Part shown: piece after piece, positions 1-5,122 of the stretch
How the letters are laid out: every line of letters begins with the position of its first letter
Numbering within the stretch: position 1 is the stretch's first letter
Assembly (NCBI GenBank): GCA_030642025.1
Contig: DAOWOO010000127.1
Location: 1-5,269 of the forward strand
From: Candidatus Zixiibacteriota bacterium
Lineage (GTDB): Bacteria > Zixibacteria > MSB-5A5 > GN15 > PGXB01
Direction: 5' to 3'
DNA: 5,269 nucleotides
Translations under genes and position numbers: made by a program
Notes under the pieces: model-generated
What the model was told of the DNA's origin: nothing
The model's database searches: none
What the model saw: the letters and a program-made list of their open reading frames with translations, nothing else

Positions 1-1
1 A

Positions 2-241
2 ATAATAATTTACTACTTTATAAAATGCCTCTCTGCTTCTACAATTACTATATGGACTCGCTTATTTAGTGGATTTCCAACATTGCCTATAACCTGCAAT
101 GCCTGGGTATTCTATGAAAGACCGGATGTATTGGAAGCTTATTACTGGATTATTCCTGGTATTATTTTTTGTGCGTGTATTATTTTTTCGTTTTTTCTTA
201 AGGCAAAACTCAATCGTACGAGTATTAATAAGCAGATGTAG
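2..241 (+). CDS. C-terminal part of an unrecognised membrane protein (5' end outside window)
   Basis: A reading frame is open from the left edge (frame beginning at base 2) through 79 codons to a TAG at 239-241. That is unlikely by chance in DNA this AT-rich (about one third G+C by hand count). The visible protein begins with a hydrophobic, tyrosine-rich stretch, then a loop with SGFPTLPITCNAW, then YERPDVLEAYY. It ends with a strong transmembrane segment (WIIPGIIFCACIIFSFFL) and a basic tail (KAKLNRTSINKQM), which fits a last helix with a cytoplasmic C-terminus under the positive-inside rule. I do not recognise the family; a polytopic transporter or an envelope-biosynthesis membrane protein would both fit. 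A hairpin repeat starts just after the stop. The base composition differs clearly from the G+C-richer genes further right. Confidence 0.6.
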   Translation: MIIYYFIKCLSASTITIWTRLFSGFPTLPITCNAWVFYERPDVLEAYYWIIPGIIFCACIIFSFFLKAKLNRTSINKQM

Positions 242-288
242 CCCATCCGCCCGCAGGTCCTGAGTCCCTGAAGGATTGCGGTGGGTTT
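242..288. repeat. Imperfect hairpin repeat, possibly acting as terminator
   Basis: The arms CCGCAGGTCCT (251-261) and AGGATTGCGG (272-281) pair with one bulge and one wobble, and an outer CCCA (242-245) can pair with TGGG (282-285). The last 12 bases, TGCGGTGGGTTT (277-288), recur exactly at 3527-3538, also preceded by a GCCCGC block, so this belongs to a dispersed repeat family. It lies directly after the stop of the left-edge gene and is followed by TTTATT, so it could end that transcript. The terminator role is inference. Confidence 0.5.
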
Positions 289-374
289 ATTCCCGTAACA
301 ATCTTGGTGCAATTTCCACATCAAACCAATGTTAATTCCTGGCGCACACATATTCAATATGATAGACAAAAACC

Positions 375-392
375 GGGAATATGCAAATTCCC
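375..392. repeat. Quasi-palindrome, operator-like
   Basis: GGGAAT (375-380) and ATTCCC (387-392) are perfect 6-base inverted arms. The centre ATGCAA itself contains the palindrome TGCA, so only one pair of the 18-bp dyad is mismatched. It could be a dimeric regulator's binding site or a small hairpin. No adjacent promoter or gene start supports a particular target. Confidence 0.3.
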
Positions 393-540
393 TACAAAAC
401 CGATGACGCGCAGTACTAAAAATGACAAAACGAACCCATTTAAATGTAAGCGAAAGAGAGGTTATACCTTACGGATGACATAGGTTCGAAATTCGGCAAA
501 ATCGGCCATTAAACCGGTAGTGATTTTGTACTTGGGGTAG

Positions 541-562
541 GTCAGAGCCGTGTGCTCCTGAC
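541..562. repeat. Hairpin of intergenic repeat cluster (first)
   Basis: GTCAGAGC (541-548) pairs with GCTCCTGAC (554-562) with a single bulged C, around the loop CGTGT. The left arm looks like GTCAGGAGC with one base lost, as expected of a decaying repeat copy. It sits 8 bases before the next, perfect hairpin, so the two probably form one compound element. Confidence 0.5.
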
Positions 563-570
563 TATTCATG

Positions 571-592
571 CGGCAGGTTTGAGAACCTGCCG
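571..592. repeat. Perfect 9-bp inverted repeat (second hairpin of cluster)
   Basis: CGGCAGGTT (571-579) and AACCTGCCG (584-592) are perfectly complementary around the loop TGAG. The arms resemble those of the inverted repeat at 869-892 (CGGTCAGGT/ACCTGACCG), so both appear to be members of one hairpin family. There is no T-run on either side, which argues against a simple intrinsic terminator. Confidence 0.65.
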
Positions 593-627
593 ATCACGAC
601 GTACCATAATAACTCAAATAGTGAATA

Positions 628-660
628 GGCGGGATCACTTCGCTCCACTCGGATCCCACC
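628..660. repeat. Hairpin of intergenic repeat cluster (third)
   Basis: GGCGGGATC (628-636) faces GATCCCACC (652-660). Eight of nine positions pair, and the ninth is a G-U wobble if the minus strand is transcribed, which hints that the minus strand is the structured one. The 15-base loop contains TTCGCTCCACTCG. A related string, TTCACTCAATTCG, occurs in the repeat at 3548-3560. Confidence 0.5.
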
Positions 661-711
661 CTACGCGAAGAATCACAGCCAGAATTCAATAAGAAAGATA
701 AGTGCGTAAAT

Positions 712-864
712 TTACTTTTGCCCGATCATGTTTTCGGGGGCGAGGAGTTTGTTTAGTTCCTCTTTGGACAACAGCTTTTTTTTGAGTACCAGATCGTACA
801 CACTGCCGCCGGTTTCCAGAGCCTCGCGGGCCAGCGCGGTGCAGGCCTCGTAACCCAGAGCCGG
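712..864 (-). pseudogene. aspA: Remnant of aspartate ammonia-lyase C-terminus
   Basis: Fifty codons ending in TAA (712-714) encode a sequence starting PALGYEACTALAREALE and ending EELNKLLAPENM plus five residues. The pattern GYE, then AxEALETGxSVYDLVL, then LLxxEELxxLLxPENM is typical of the C-terminal helices of aspartase, which deaminates aspartate to fumarate; the closely related fumarase C is the alternative. An intact enzyme has roughly 460-480 residues including the catalytic signature GSSIMPxKxN, none of which is present. Upstream of residue P the similarity ends in low-complexity codons with no ATG; the open frame continues to a stop at 931-933 but no longer resembles the family. The piece is too short to act as an enzyme and its body lies nowhere else in the window. 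Its G+C is much higher than that of the flanking spacer. Confidence 0.75.
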
Positions 865-868
865 ATAC

Positions 869-892
869 CGGTCAGGTGCGGCGACCTGACCG
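869..892. repeat. 9-bp inverted repeat at the aspA truncation point
   Basis: CGGTCAGGT (869-877) and ACCTGACCG (884-892) pair perfectly around the loop GCGGCG. The repeat begins 4 bases beyond the last codon with aspartase similarity. Its arms resemble those at 571-592, so this is likely a second copy of the same hairpin family and may mark the rearrangement that cut aspA. Confidence 0.6.
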
Positions 893-1168
893 CACAATAA
901 GATAATCCAATTTAGAAACGGGAGAACGATTTAACATTGATTTGGTAGTTGTTATGTGATAGTTTGATTATCAGAAATAGCAATTGAGCGGTTTTCCGTG
1001 TCAATGTTGAGCATAGATAATTCAGGCTGGATTGGCGGGAGTAATGGGCATTAAAGGGATAATCAGAAGCGCATAGATGGCAGGGATAGGATATCATTCA
1101 CAGAAAGGAACGCGCCAAATGGCTATTCCGAGACAAAGAGCCGTCACACCTAAATCAAGGTTTTGTTC

Positions 1169-2866
1169 ATGCAAGACTTAGCTTATTTGCAGGACCTGGT
1201 GGTAATTCTGGGGCTCGGTATTGTAGTTGCGGCGATATTCCATAAATTCAAGCTGCCATCTATCGCAGGTTTAATCGTTGTCGGACTCATTGTCGGTCCC
1301 CACAGCCTCGGATTAATCAACAACGTACATCAGGTTGATGTTCTGGCGGAAATTGGGGTGGCGCTCCTGTTGTTTGGTATTGGACTGGAACTTTCGCTGG
1401 AAAAACTACGCCGTCTCTGGAAATTGATCCTGACGGGTGGATTGATCCAGGTGGGCCTAAGTATTGTAACCGCTTTTGTCATTTCAAGACTCCTGGGTTT
1501 GCCACCTAACACGGCCATCTTTGTGGGTTTCCTTGTTGCATTGTCAAGTACTGCCATAGTGTTGAGGGGCTTGCAGCAGAGAAGCGAGGTGGATACACCG
1601 CATGGACGCCTGATACTGGGTATCCTTGTATTTCAGGATTTTGCAGTGGTGCCGATGATGTTGCTGATTCCCTTCCTGAGTGGCCAGGGTGGTTTCACAC
1701 AGGGTGTTTTCGGCGCTATGCTGTCTTCTCTGGCAATTGTTGTTGGAGTATTATTCACCGCGTATCTCATTGTTCCATACCTGTTGGGATTTATAGCCAA
1801 GACACGACAGCGACATTTATTCATTCTTGCCATATTCGTTATCTGCAGCGGAACAGCGTGGCTTATTACTATTTCCGGGGCTACCCTTGCGATTGGTGCG
1901 TTTCTGGCCGGATTGGTTGTCGCCGGTACCGAATACCGTCATCAGGCGCTTGCTGATCTAATCTCATTTCGAGAAGTATTCGCCAGTTTGTTTTTCGTCT
2001 CTATAGGAATGCTGCTTGTACCGGCAGTATTACTTGAGAACCTGTGGTCGATACTGATTCTTCTGGTCGCCATCCTGCTTGGCAAATCCCTCATAGTTTT
2101 TGTCACTGCCTTCATAATCCGAATGCCGCTCAGGGTGTGCTTATTGTCCGCAGTTGCTCTGGCACAGATTGGTGAGTTTTCTCTTGTTCTGACATTTGCC
2201 GCCAAGGGAAGTGGTTTAATCGGCGAACCACTCGAAAGCAATCTGCTGACAGCAGCAGTTCTATCCATGTTTTTAACACCTTTTGCGCTGGCCTTTGGTC
2301 CCCGGCTGGCTGCCGGTGCGGGTAAGATTCGCATTCTGAACCGTCTGTTAAATGTCGCTCCGGCTGAGGATGCCATAGATCGCATACACACGATAAAAGA
2401 TCATGTGATTATCGGTGGATATGGATTTGCAGGTTTGGAACTGGCCCGGGTACTGGACGATTGCAACATCCCGAACGCTATTGTGGATATCAATATCGCG
2501 AATGTACACACGGCAACGCAGAAAGGCGCTCGAGCATTCTTTGGTGATATCACCAGTTATGAAGTACTTATGCAGATGGGGGCGACACGAGCAAAAGAGT
2601 TGATAATTGTAATCAATGATCCTTCCGCGGCGGAACGAGCTGTAAGAATCGCCCGAAGTCTGGCCCCGGATTTATATATTATAGTGCGAACACATTATCT
2701 GCTGGATATTGAGCCGCTTCTGGCCGCCGGGGCTAACGAGGTAATAGCGGCCGAACAGGAGTCGGCGGTGGAGGTTGCTTCTCGCATTCTGAAGAGACGC
2801 CAGATCGATTCGGAACAGATTTATCGGCAGTGTACTCTTATTCGCAGTCATACCGAAGATGAATAG
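1169..2866 (+). CDS. Kef-type (CPA2) cation:proton antiporter with C-terminal RCK/TrkA-N domain
   Basis: This complete inner-membrane protein of 565 residues probably exchanges K+ or Na+ for H+. The ATG at 1169 is preferred because AAGG (1157-1160) lies 8 bases upstream; a TTG at 1163 in the same frame would be only 2 bases from that site. Residues ~8-380 are a chain of about a dozen hydrophobic helices. They carry the CPA2 ion-binding pair Gln156-Asp157 (VFQDFAVVP), AQIGEF at 332-337, and a Lys in a late helix (K306, LLGKSL). Residues ~410-525 form a Rossmann RCK_N domain with GYGFAG at 417-422, an acidic residue ending strand 2 (D440) and GDIT at 459-462, which should bind NAD(H) or an adenine nucleotide and gate transport. 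Only about 35 residues follow, so there is no TrkA-C domain. No kefF/kefG-like partner is adjacent, so glutathione gating should not be assumed. It converges on the ORF6N gene. Confidence 0.93.
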   Translation: MQDLAYLQDLVVILGLGIVVAAIFHKFKLPSIAGLIVVGLIVGPHSLGLINNVHQVDVLAEIGVALLLFGIGLELSLEKLRRLWKLILTGGLIQVGLSIVTAFVISRLLGLPPNTAIFVGFLVALSSTAIVLRGLQQRSEVDTPHGRLILGILVFQDFAVVPMMLLIPFLSGQGGFTQGVFGAMLSSLAIVVGVLFTAYLIVPYLLGFIAKTRQRHLFILAIFVICSGTAWLITISGATLAIGAFLAGLVVAGTEYRHQALADLISFREVFASLFFVSIGMLLVPAVLLENLWSILILLVAILLGKSLIVFVTAFIIRMPLRVCLLSAVALAQIGEFSLVLTFAAKGSGLIGEPLESNLLTAAVLSMFLTPFALAFGPRLAAGAGKIRILNRLLNVAPAEDAIDRIHTIKDHVIIGGYGFAGLELARVLDDCNIPNAIVDINIANVHTATQKGARAFFGDITSYEVLMQMGATRAKELIIVINDPSAAERAVRIARSLAPDLYIIVRTHYLLDIEPLLAAGANEVIAAEQESAVEVASRILKRRQIDSEQIYRQCTLIRSHTEDE

Positions 2867-2975
2867 AGGCGGTCCACCGGTGCGATGGAAGCACCTTCCC
2901 GTTACAATTCAATTCTATTAGCCTTAATTACAATGCCATCTATACCATGATTAAATAAGATTATCTGATTTTGCT
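2867..2975. terminator. Weak hairpins between convergent genes
   Basis: Two mutually exclusive short stems lie 12-33 bases after the antiporter stop: GGTGC/GCACC (2879-2883 with 2891-2895) and GGAAG/CTTCC (2887-2891 with 2895-2899). Both have 5-bp arms. The plus strand then reads TTCCCGTTAC, which is not a proper T-run. They may help end antiporter transcription, but an intrinsic terminator is not clearly shown. The rest of the gap is AT-rich without further structure. Confidence 0.2.
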
Positions 2976-3494
2976 CTACTTTTCTTCAAAGCCGATTTTC
3001 TTCTTTGGTTTTACGGGCGGGGTGATCAATTGTTTGAGGGCCGTGAACAGGGCGATGATTTCTTTATCGTGCCGGGTAACTTTCTTCTCCATTTCAATAA
3101 TTCTTCGCGATAGTTTGTCTGTCAGAGATAATTGTTCTCTCAGTTTGATAAAGGCACGGACGACGAATATACTGGTGGCGACGGCCCGCTCCGAATTAAG
3201 AACGCTGGCCAGCATGATGGCCCCATGTTCGGTAAAAACGCGAGGATAGTATCTTCTTCCGCCGCGACCGTTTTTTGAGGTCACAATTTGTGATCTCAAA
3301 GATTCCCATTCCGCCTTTGTCAATTGAAACATAAAATCTTCAGGGAATCTGTTAATATTGCGTTTAACAGCCTGATTGAGAACTCTGGTTTCGACCCCAT
3401 ATAATTCGGCCAAGTCATTATCCAGCATTACCCTTTGATTGCGGATTTGATAGATTTTGTTTTCTATTTGAGATATAACGGCTTTTGAATTCAT
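2976..3494 (-). CDS. ORF6N-domain DNA-binding protein
   Basis: This is a complete 172-residue protein. Residues ~9-95 match the ORF6N domain: IRNQRVMLDNDLAELYGVET (17-36), LNQAVKRNINRFPEDFMFQLT (39-59), then the second signature YPRVFTEHGAIMLASVLNS (83-101). The domain is known from phage antirepressor-like proteins and is common as a stand-alone chromosomal gene in many environmental bacteria, where its target is usually unknown. Residues ~105-155 are helical and charged (VVRAFIKLREQL, IIEMEKKVTRHDKEI), probably a coiled coil for dimerisation, followed by a basic tail PPVKPKKKIGF. The ATG at 3492-3494 has AGGGA (3503-3507) 8 bases upstream. It lies 91 bases downstream of the response regulator on the same strand, but a repeat separates them and no integrase or phage gene is near. 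Its role is likely DNA binding and regulation; the partner is not inferable. Confidence 0.9.
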   Translation of the reverse strand: MNSKAVISQIENKIYQIRNQRVMLDNDLAELYGVETRVLNQAVKRNINRFPEDFMFQLTKAEWESLRSQIVTSKNGRGGRRYYPRVFTEHGAIMLASVLNSERAVATSIFVVRAFIKLREQLSLTDKLSRRIIEMEKKVTRHDKEIIALFTALKQLITPPVKPKKKIGFEEK

Positions 3495-3514
3495 TTTTAA
3501 AATCCCTATGATCA

Positions 3515-3582
3515 GCCCGCCCGCTCTGCGGTGGGTTTCTCTTTCACTTCACTCAATTCGGAGCCGGACCTTCCGGCCGGTA
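3515..3582. repeat. Dispersed repeat copy between response regulator and ORF6N genes
   Basis: GCCCGCCCGC (3515-3524) and GCGGTGGG (3528-3535) form an imperfect GC-rich hairpin, and TGCGGTGGGTTT (3527-3538) repeats 277-288 exactly. Further on, GCCGG/CCGGC (3563-3567 with 3573-3577) forms a second 5-bp stem around ACCTT just after the stop of the response regulator gene. Between them, TTCACTCAATTCG resembles the loop of the 628-660 hairpin. It may separate the two-component operon from the ORF6N gene, but neither stem has a T-run, so termination is unproven. Confidence 0.5.
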
Positions 3583-3585
3583 ACA

Positions 3586-4017
3586 TTACCACCCTTTTTT
3601 CTTGGTGATATCTGAGATAGAATCTTCTATCCGTTTTTCCTTAAGTTTGGTACCTGTGTTGCGGGCTTTAATGATTTTATCAATCAGGGTGTTAATATCA
3701 GCCGGTTTTTCCAGAAATTCGGCCGCACCCGCCTTGACCGCCTCGACGCCCTTTTGCACGGTGGCGCGTCCGGTGAGGACGATTACCTGGGCATCGGAAT
3801 TTTCTACCAGAAGAAGTTTCATCGTTTCGATACCATCCATTCCCGGCATGGCAAGATCGAGTATTATGGCATCATATTTTTTCTTCTTGGCCTTTTCGAT
3901 CCCCTCAGCCCCGCTTTCGGCGGTATCAACTGTCAGGCCGCGAACCTCCATACGCTCGGCTAAGGCGCCGCTGAAATCTTTCTCATCGTCAACTATAAGT
4001 ACTCTGGCCGTTGCCAT
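3586..4017 (-). CDS. Single-domain response regulator (CheY-like receiver), distal gene of operon
   Basis: The protein has 143 residues from the ATG at 4015-4017. An in-frame GTG just before it (4018-4020) lies only 2 bases from the strong AGGAGG (4023-4028), while the ATG has 5-base spacing and is preferred. All receiver landmarks are present: acidic pair D10-D11 (VLIVDDE), phospho-acceptor D54 (IILDLAMPGMDG), T82 (VLTG), aromatic switch F101 and K104-P105 (FLEKPAD). After residue ~118 there is no output domain, only a charged 25-residue tail (KEKRIEDSISDITKKKGW) that could dock onto a partner. It would act by protein-protein contact or as a phosphate carrier. It lies 49 bases after the kinase-like gene and is probably co-transcribed with it and the first receiver. 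Confidence 0.93.
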   Translation of the reverse strand: MATARVLIVDDEKDFSGALAERMEVRGLTVDTAESGAEGIEKAKKKKYDAIILDLAMPGMDGIETMKLLLVENSDAQVIVLTGRATVQKGVEAVKAGAAEFLEKPADINTLIDKIIKARNTGTKLKEKRIEDSISDITKKKGW

Positions 4018-4022
4018 CACTG

Positions 4023-4028
4023 CCTCCT
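4023..4028 (-). promoter_or_regulatory. Ribosome binding site of the distal response regulator
   Basis: AGGAGG on the minus strand is a full-length Shine-Dalgarno core. Its spacing (5 bases to ATG 4015-4017, 2 bases to GTG 4018-4020) decides the start in favour of the ATG. Confidence 0.75.
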
Positions 4029-4066
4029 GTATTCAATACGACTAAACGCCGTCTGGAAAATTCCCG

Positions 4067-4741
4067 TCACCGCCGTCCCATCGCGGGAACGGTTATCCGA
4101 AATATAATACGCTCTTTTTCGATATTCGATTCAATCGTTCCATCCAGCCGGTTCATCATAAGTCCCAGATAATCGAGATCATTAACCTCGCCCGATAGCG
4201 GCTTTCTGCCCTCGACAAGCATCACGGCCCGGCCCTCCTGCGCCGCCACCGAAACCGAAACATTATCACCCGGTTCGGCATCGATCAGCGTCTGCATGAT
4301 ACAAGCGTAAAGCACTTCCTGAAGTAAAAACGGGCTTCCCGTGATTTTAATCGGTTCATCGCCATAACCGACCTTCAGTTCCGCCTTTTTCAGAGTTGCC
4401 TTGCGGCGGGTCAGCTCGGCAAGATTTTCGACCGTCTCGTTAAGATCAAATTCAAGGATCGGTTCATCGGTGCTGTGGGCAAATCGGTTCATCCGTTTAA
4501 TAAGCCCGATTCCTCGCTGGGTTTGTGTCGTGATCCGCTCGGCGATTTTTTTGAGTTTTTCCTCGGGAACCGGTTGTCCCTCACGGGCCACGTAGAGTAA
4601 ATCCTCCAGAAGTCCGGCCGACTGGTCGACAATTCCGATCACGTTGTTCAACTCATGCGAAACCGACGCCATCACTGCGCCGAAAAAGGCCAGGCTTTTT
4701 TCACTAAGGGCCTTCTCGTGCGTACTTTCATCATCGGGCAT
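4067..4741 (-). CDS. Short histidine-kinase-like protein with degenerate ATPase domain (possible phosphotransferase or phosphatase)
   Basis: This 224-residue soluble protein has no membrane or PAS segment. Residues ~15-95 form a DHp-type dimerisation domain with the H-box MASVSHELNNVIGIV: His29 is the likely phosphorylation site, and E30-x-x-N33 matches the HisKA phosphatase motif. Residues ~97-220 align with the start and end of a HATPase_c domain, but the ATP-binding elements are gone. In the N-box the Mg-ligand Asn is replaced, apparently by Gln150 (YACIMQTLIDA). There is no DxGxG G1 box (VEGRKP stands there) and no GTGLGL G2 box, and the ATP lid is shortened to a few residues. The closing strand DGTIESN...RIIFRITVPA is kept. 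It therefore probably cannot phosphorylate itself. The start ATG overlaps the end of the first receiver gene by 11 bases, with GAGG 6 bases upstream, so translation is probably coupled. A diverged but active kinase is less likely. Confidence 0.85.
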   Translation of the reverse strand: MPDDESTHEKALSEKSLAFFGAVMASVSHELNNVIGIVDQSAGLLEDLLYVAREGQPVPEEKLKKIAERITTQTQRGIGLIKRMNRFAHSTDEPILEFDLNETVENLAELTRRKATLKKAELKVGYGDEPIKITGSPFLLQEVLYACIMQTLIDAEPGDNVSVSVAAQEGRAVMLVEGRKPLSGEVNDLDYLGLMMNRLDGTIESNIEKERIIFRITVPAMGRR

Positions 4742-5108
4742 TCGAAGCCTCGATAGCCTCTTTCATTTTCGCCATCAATTCCTCGAGTTCAATCGGCTTG
4801 GCCAGGTAATCATAAGCGCCCGGCGGCTTTTCCTCGACCCCTTCCTCAAGCGAACCGTGCCCGGTAATCATCAATACCGGCGTCCCGGGATAATCCCGCC
4901 TTATTCGCGTCAGCACCTCCGCCCCGGACATACCCGGAAGCTTCAAGTCAAGCACGACCACATCGAATTTTGTTTCGGCCATTTTCTTCATGGCATCACT
5001 GCCGTTAAGCACATACTCAGCGTCCACCCCACGGTATTCCAGTCTTTCCACAAGGGCGGAAACAAGCTCTTCCTCATCGTCGATAAATAAAACTCTGTAC
5101 TCATCCAT
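4731..5108 (-). CDS. Single-domain response regulator (CheY-like receiver), proximal gene of operon
   Basis: The protein has 125 residues from the ATG at 5106-5108. The frame stays open upstream to 5168, but the start chosen has GGGAGG (5117-5122) 8 bases upstream, and the extra 20 residues would not fit a receiver and would overlap the kinase gene. The landmarks are complete: D10-D11 (VLFIDDE), phospho-acceptor D54 (VVLDLKLPGMSG), T82 (MITGHGS), switch Y101 and K104-P105 (YLAKPIE). The stretch before the switch reads EEKPPGAYDYL, where most receivers have a helix such as AMKLGAYDYL; the prolines may alter the alpha4 surface used for partner binding. It ends at residue 125 with no output domain, so it most likely relays phosphate between the upstream kinase and the kinase-like protein encoded next. 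Confidence 0.94.
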   Translation of the reverse strand: MDEYRVLFIDDEEELVSALVERLEYRGVDAEYVLNGSDAMKKMAETKFDVVVLDLKLPGMSGAEVLTRIRRDYPGTPVLMITGHGSLEEGVEEKPPGAYDYLAKPIELEELMAKMKEAIEASNAR

Positions 5109-5116
5109 AAGGCACG

Positions 5117-5122
5117 CCTCCC
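5117..5122 (-). promoter_or_regulatory. Ribosome binding site of proximal response regulator, overlapping the kinase stop codon
   Basis: GGGAGG on the minus strand sits 8 bases before the ATG at 5106-5108 and shares one base with the TAG (5122-5124) of the upstream kinase gene. Ribosomes finishing the kinase can reload here, which suggests coupled production of kinase and regulator. Confidence 0.8.

Larger units (their letters stand above)
242..711. other. Gene-poor intergenic stretch with several hairpin repeats
   Basis: No reading frame here looks coding on either strand; the frames present are short and lack a Shine-Dalgarno site or a recognisable motif. The stretch holds a hairpin repeat just after the upstream gene (242-288), a short odd palindrome at 349-361 (arms CATATT/AATATG around one C), a quasi-palindrome at 375-392 and a cluster of three hairpins between 541 and 660. 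No tRNA, rRNA or CRISPR structure is visible. Confidence 0.6.

Noticed and set aside
142..369. 75-codon minus-strand frame
   Set aside because: It lies opposite the plus-strand membrane-protein frame and the hairpin repeat, has no ribosome site or recognisable motif, and its hydrophobicity mirrors the opposite strand.
481..515. GGTTCGAAATTC string resembling a tRNA T-arm
   Set aside because: No matching acceptor, D or anticodon arms could be found around it.
937..1063. Possible sigma-70 promoter for the antiporter (TTGATT at 937, TTGGCG at 1032, GATAAT at 1058)
   Set aside because: The -35-like and -10-like hexamers do not pair at 16-18 bases: TTGGCG to GATAAT is 20 bases, and TTGATT is followed by the poor TAGTTT.
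912..1097. 61-codon minus-strand frame upstream of the antiporter
   Set aside because: Low-complexity composition, no family resemblance, no Shine-Dalgarno site and no continuity with the aspA remnant.
1942..2391. 149-codon minus-strand frame inside the antiporter gene
   Set aside because: It is fully contained in a gene with strong family motifs on the other strand. Its Arg/Ser/Ala-rich sequence is typical of a reverse-strand shadow.
3602..4045. 147-codon plus-strand frame opposite the distal response regulator
   Set aside because: The minus strand encodes a complete receiver with all active-site residues; the plus-strand product is serine-rich shadow sequence. The same applies to 3754-3963 and 4644-5090.
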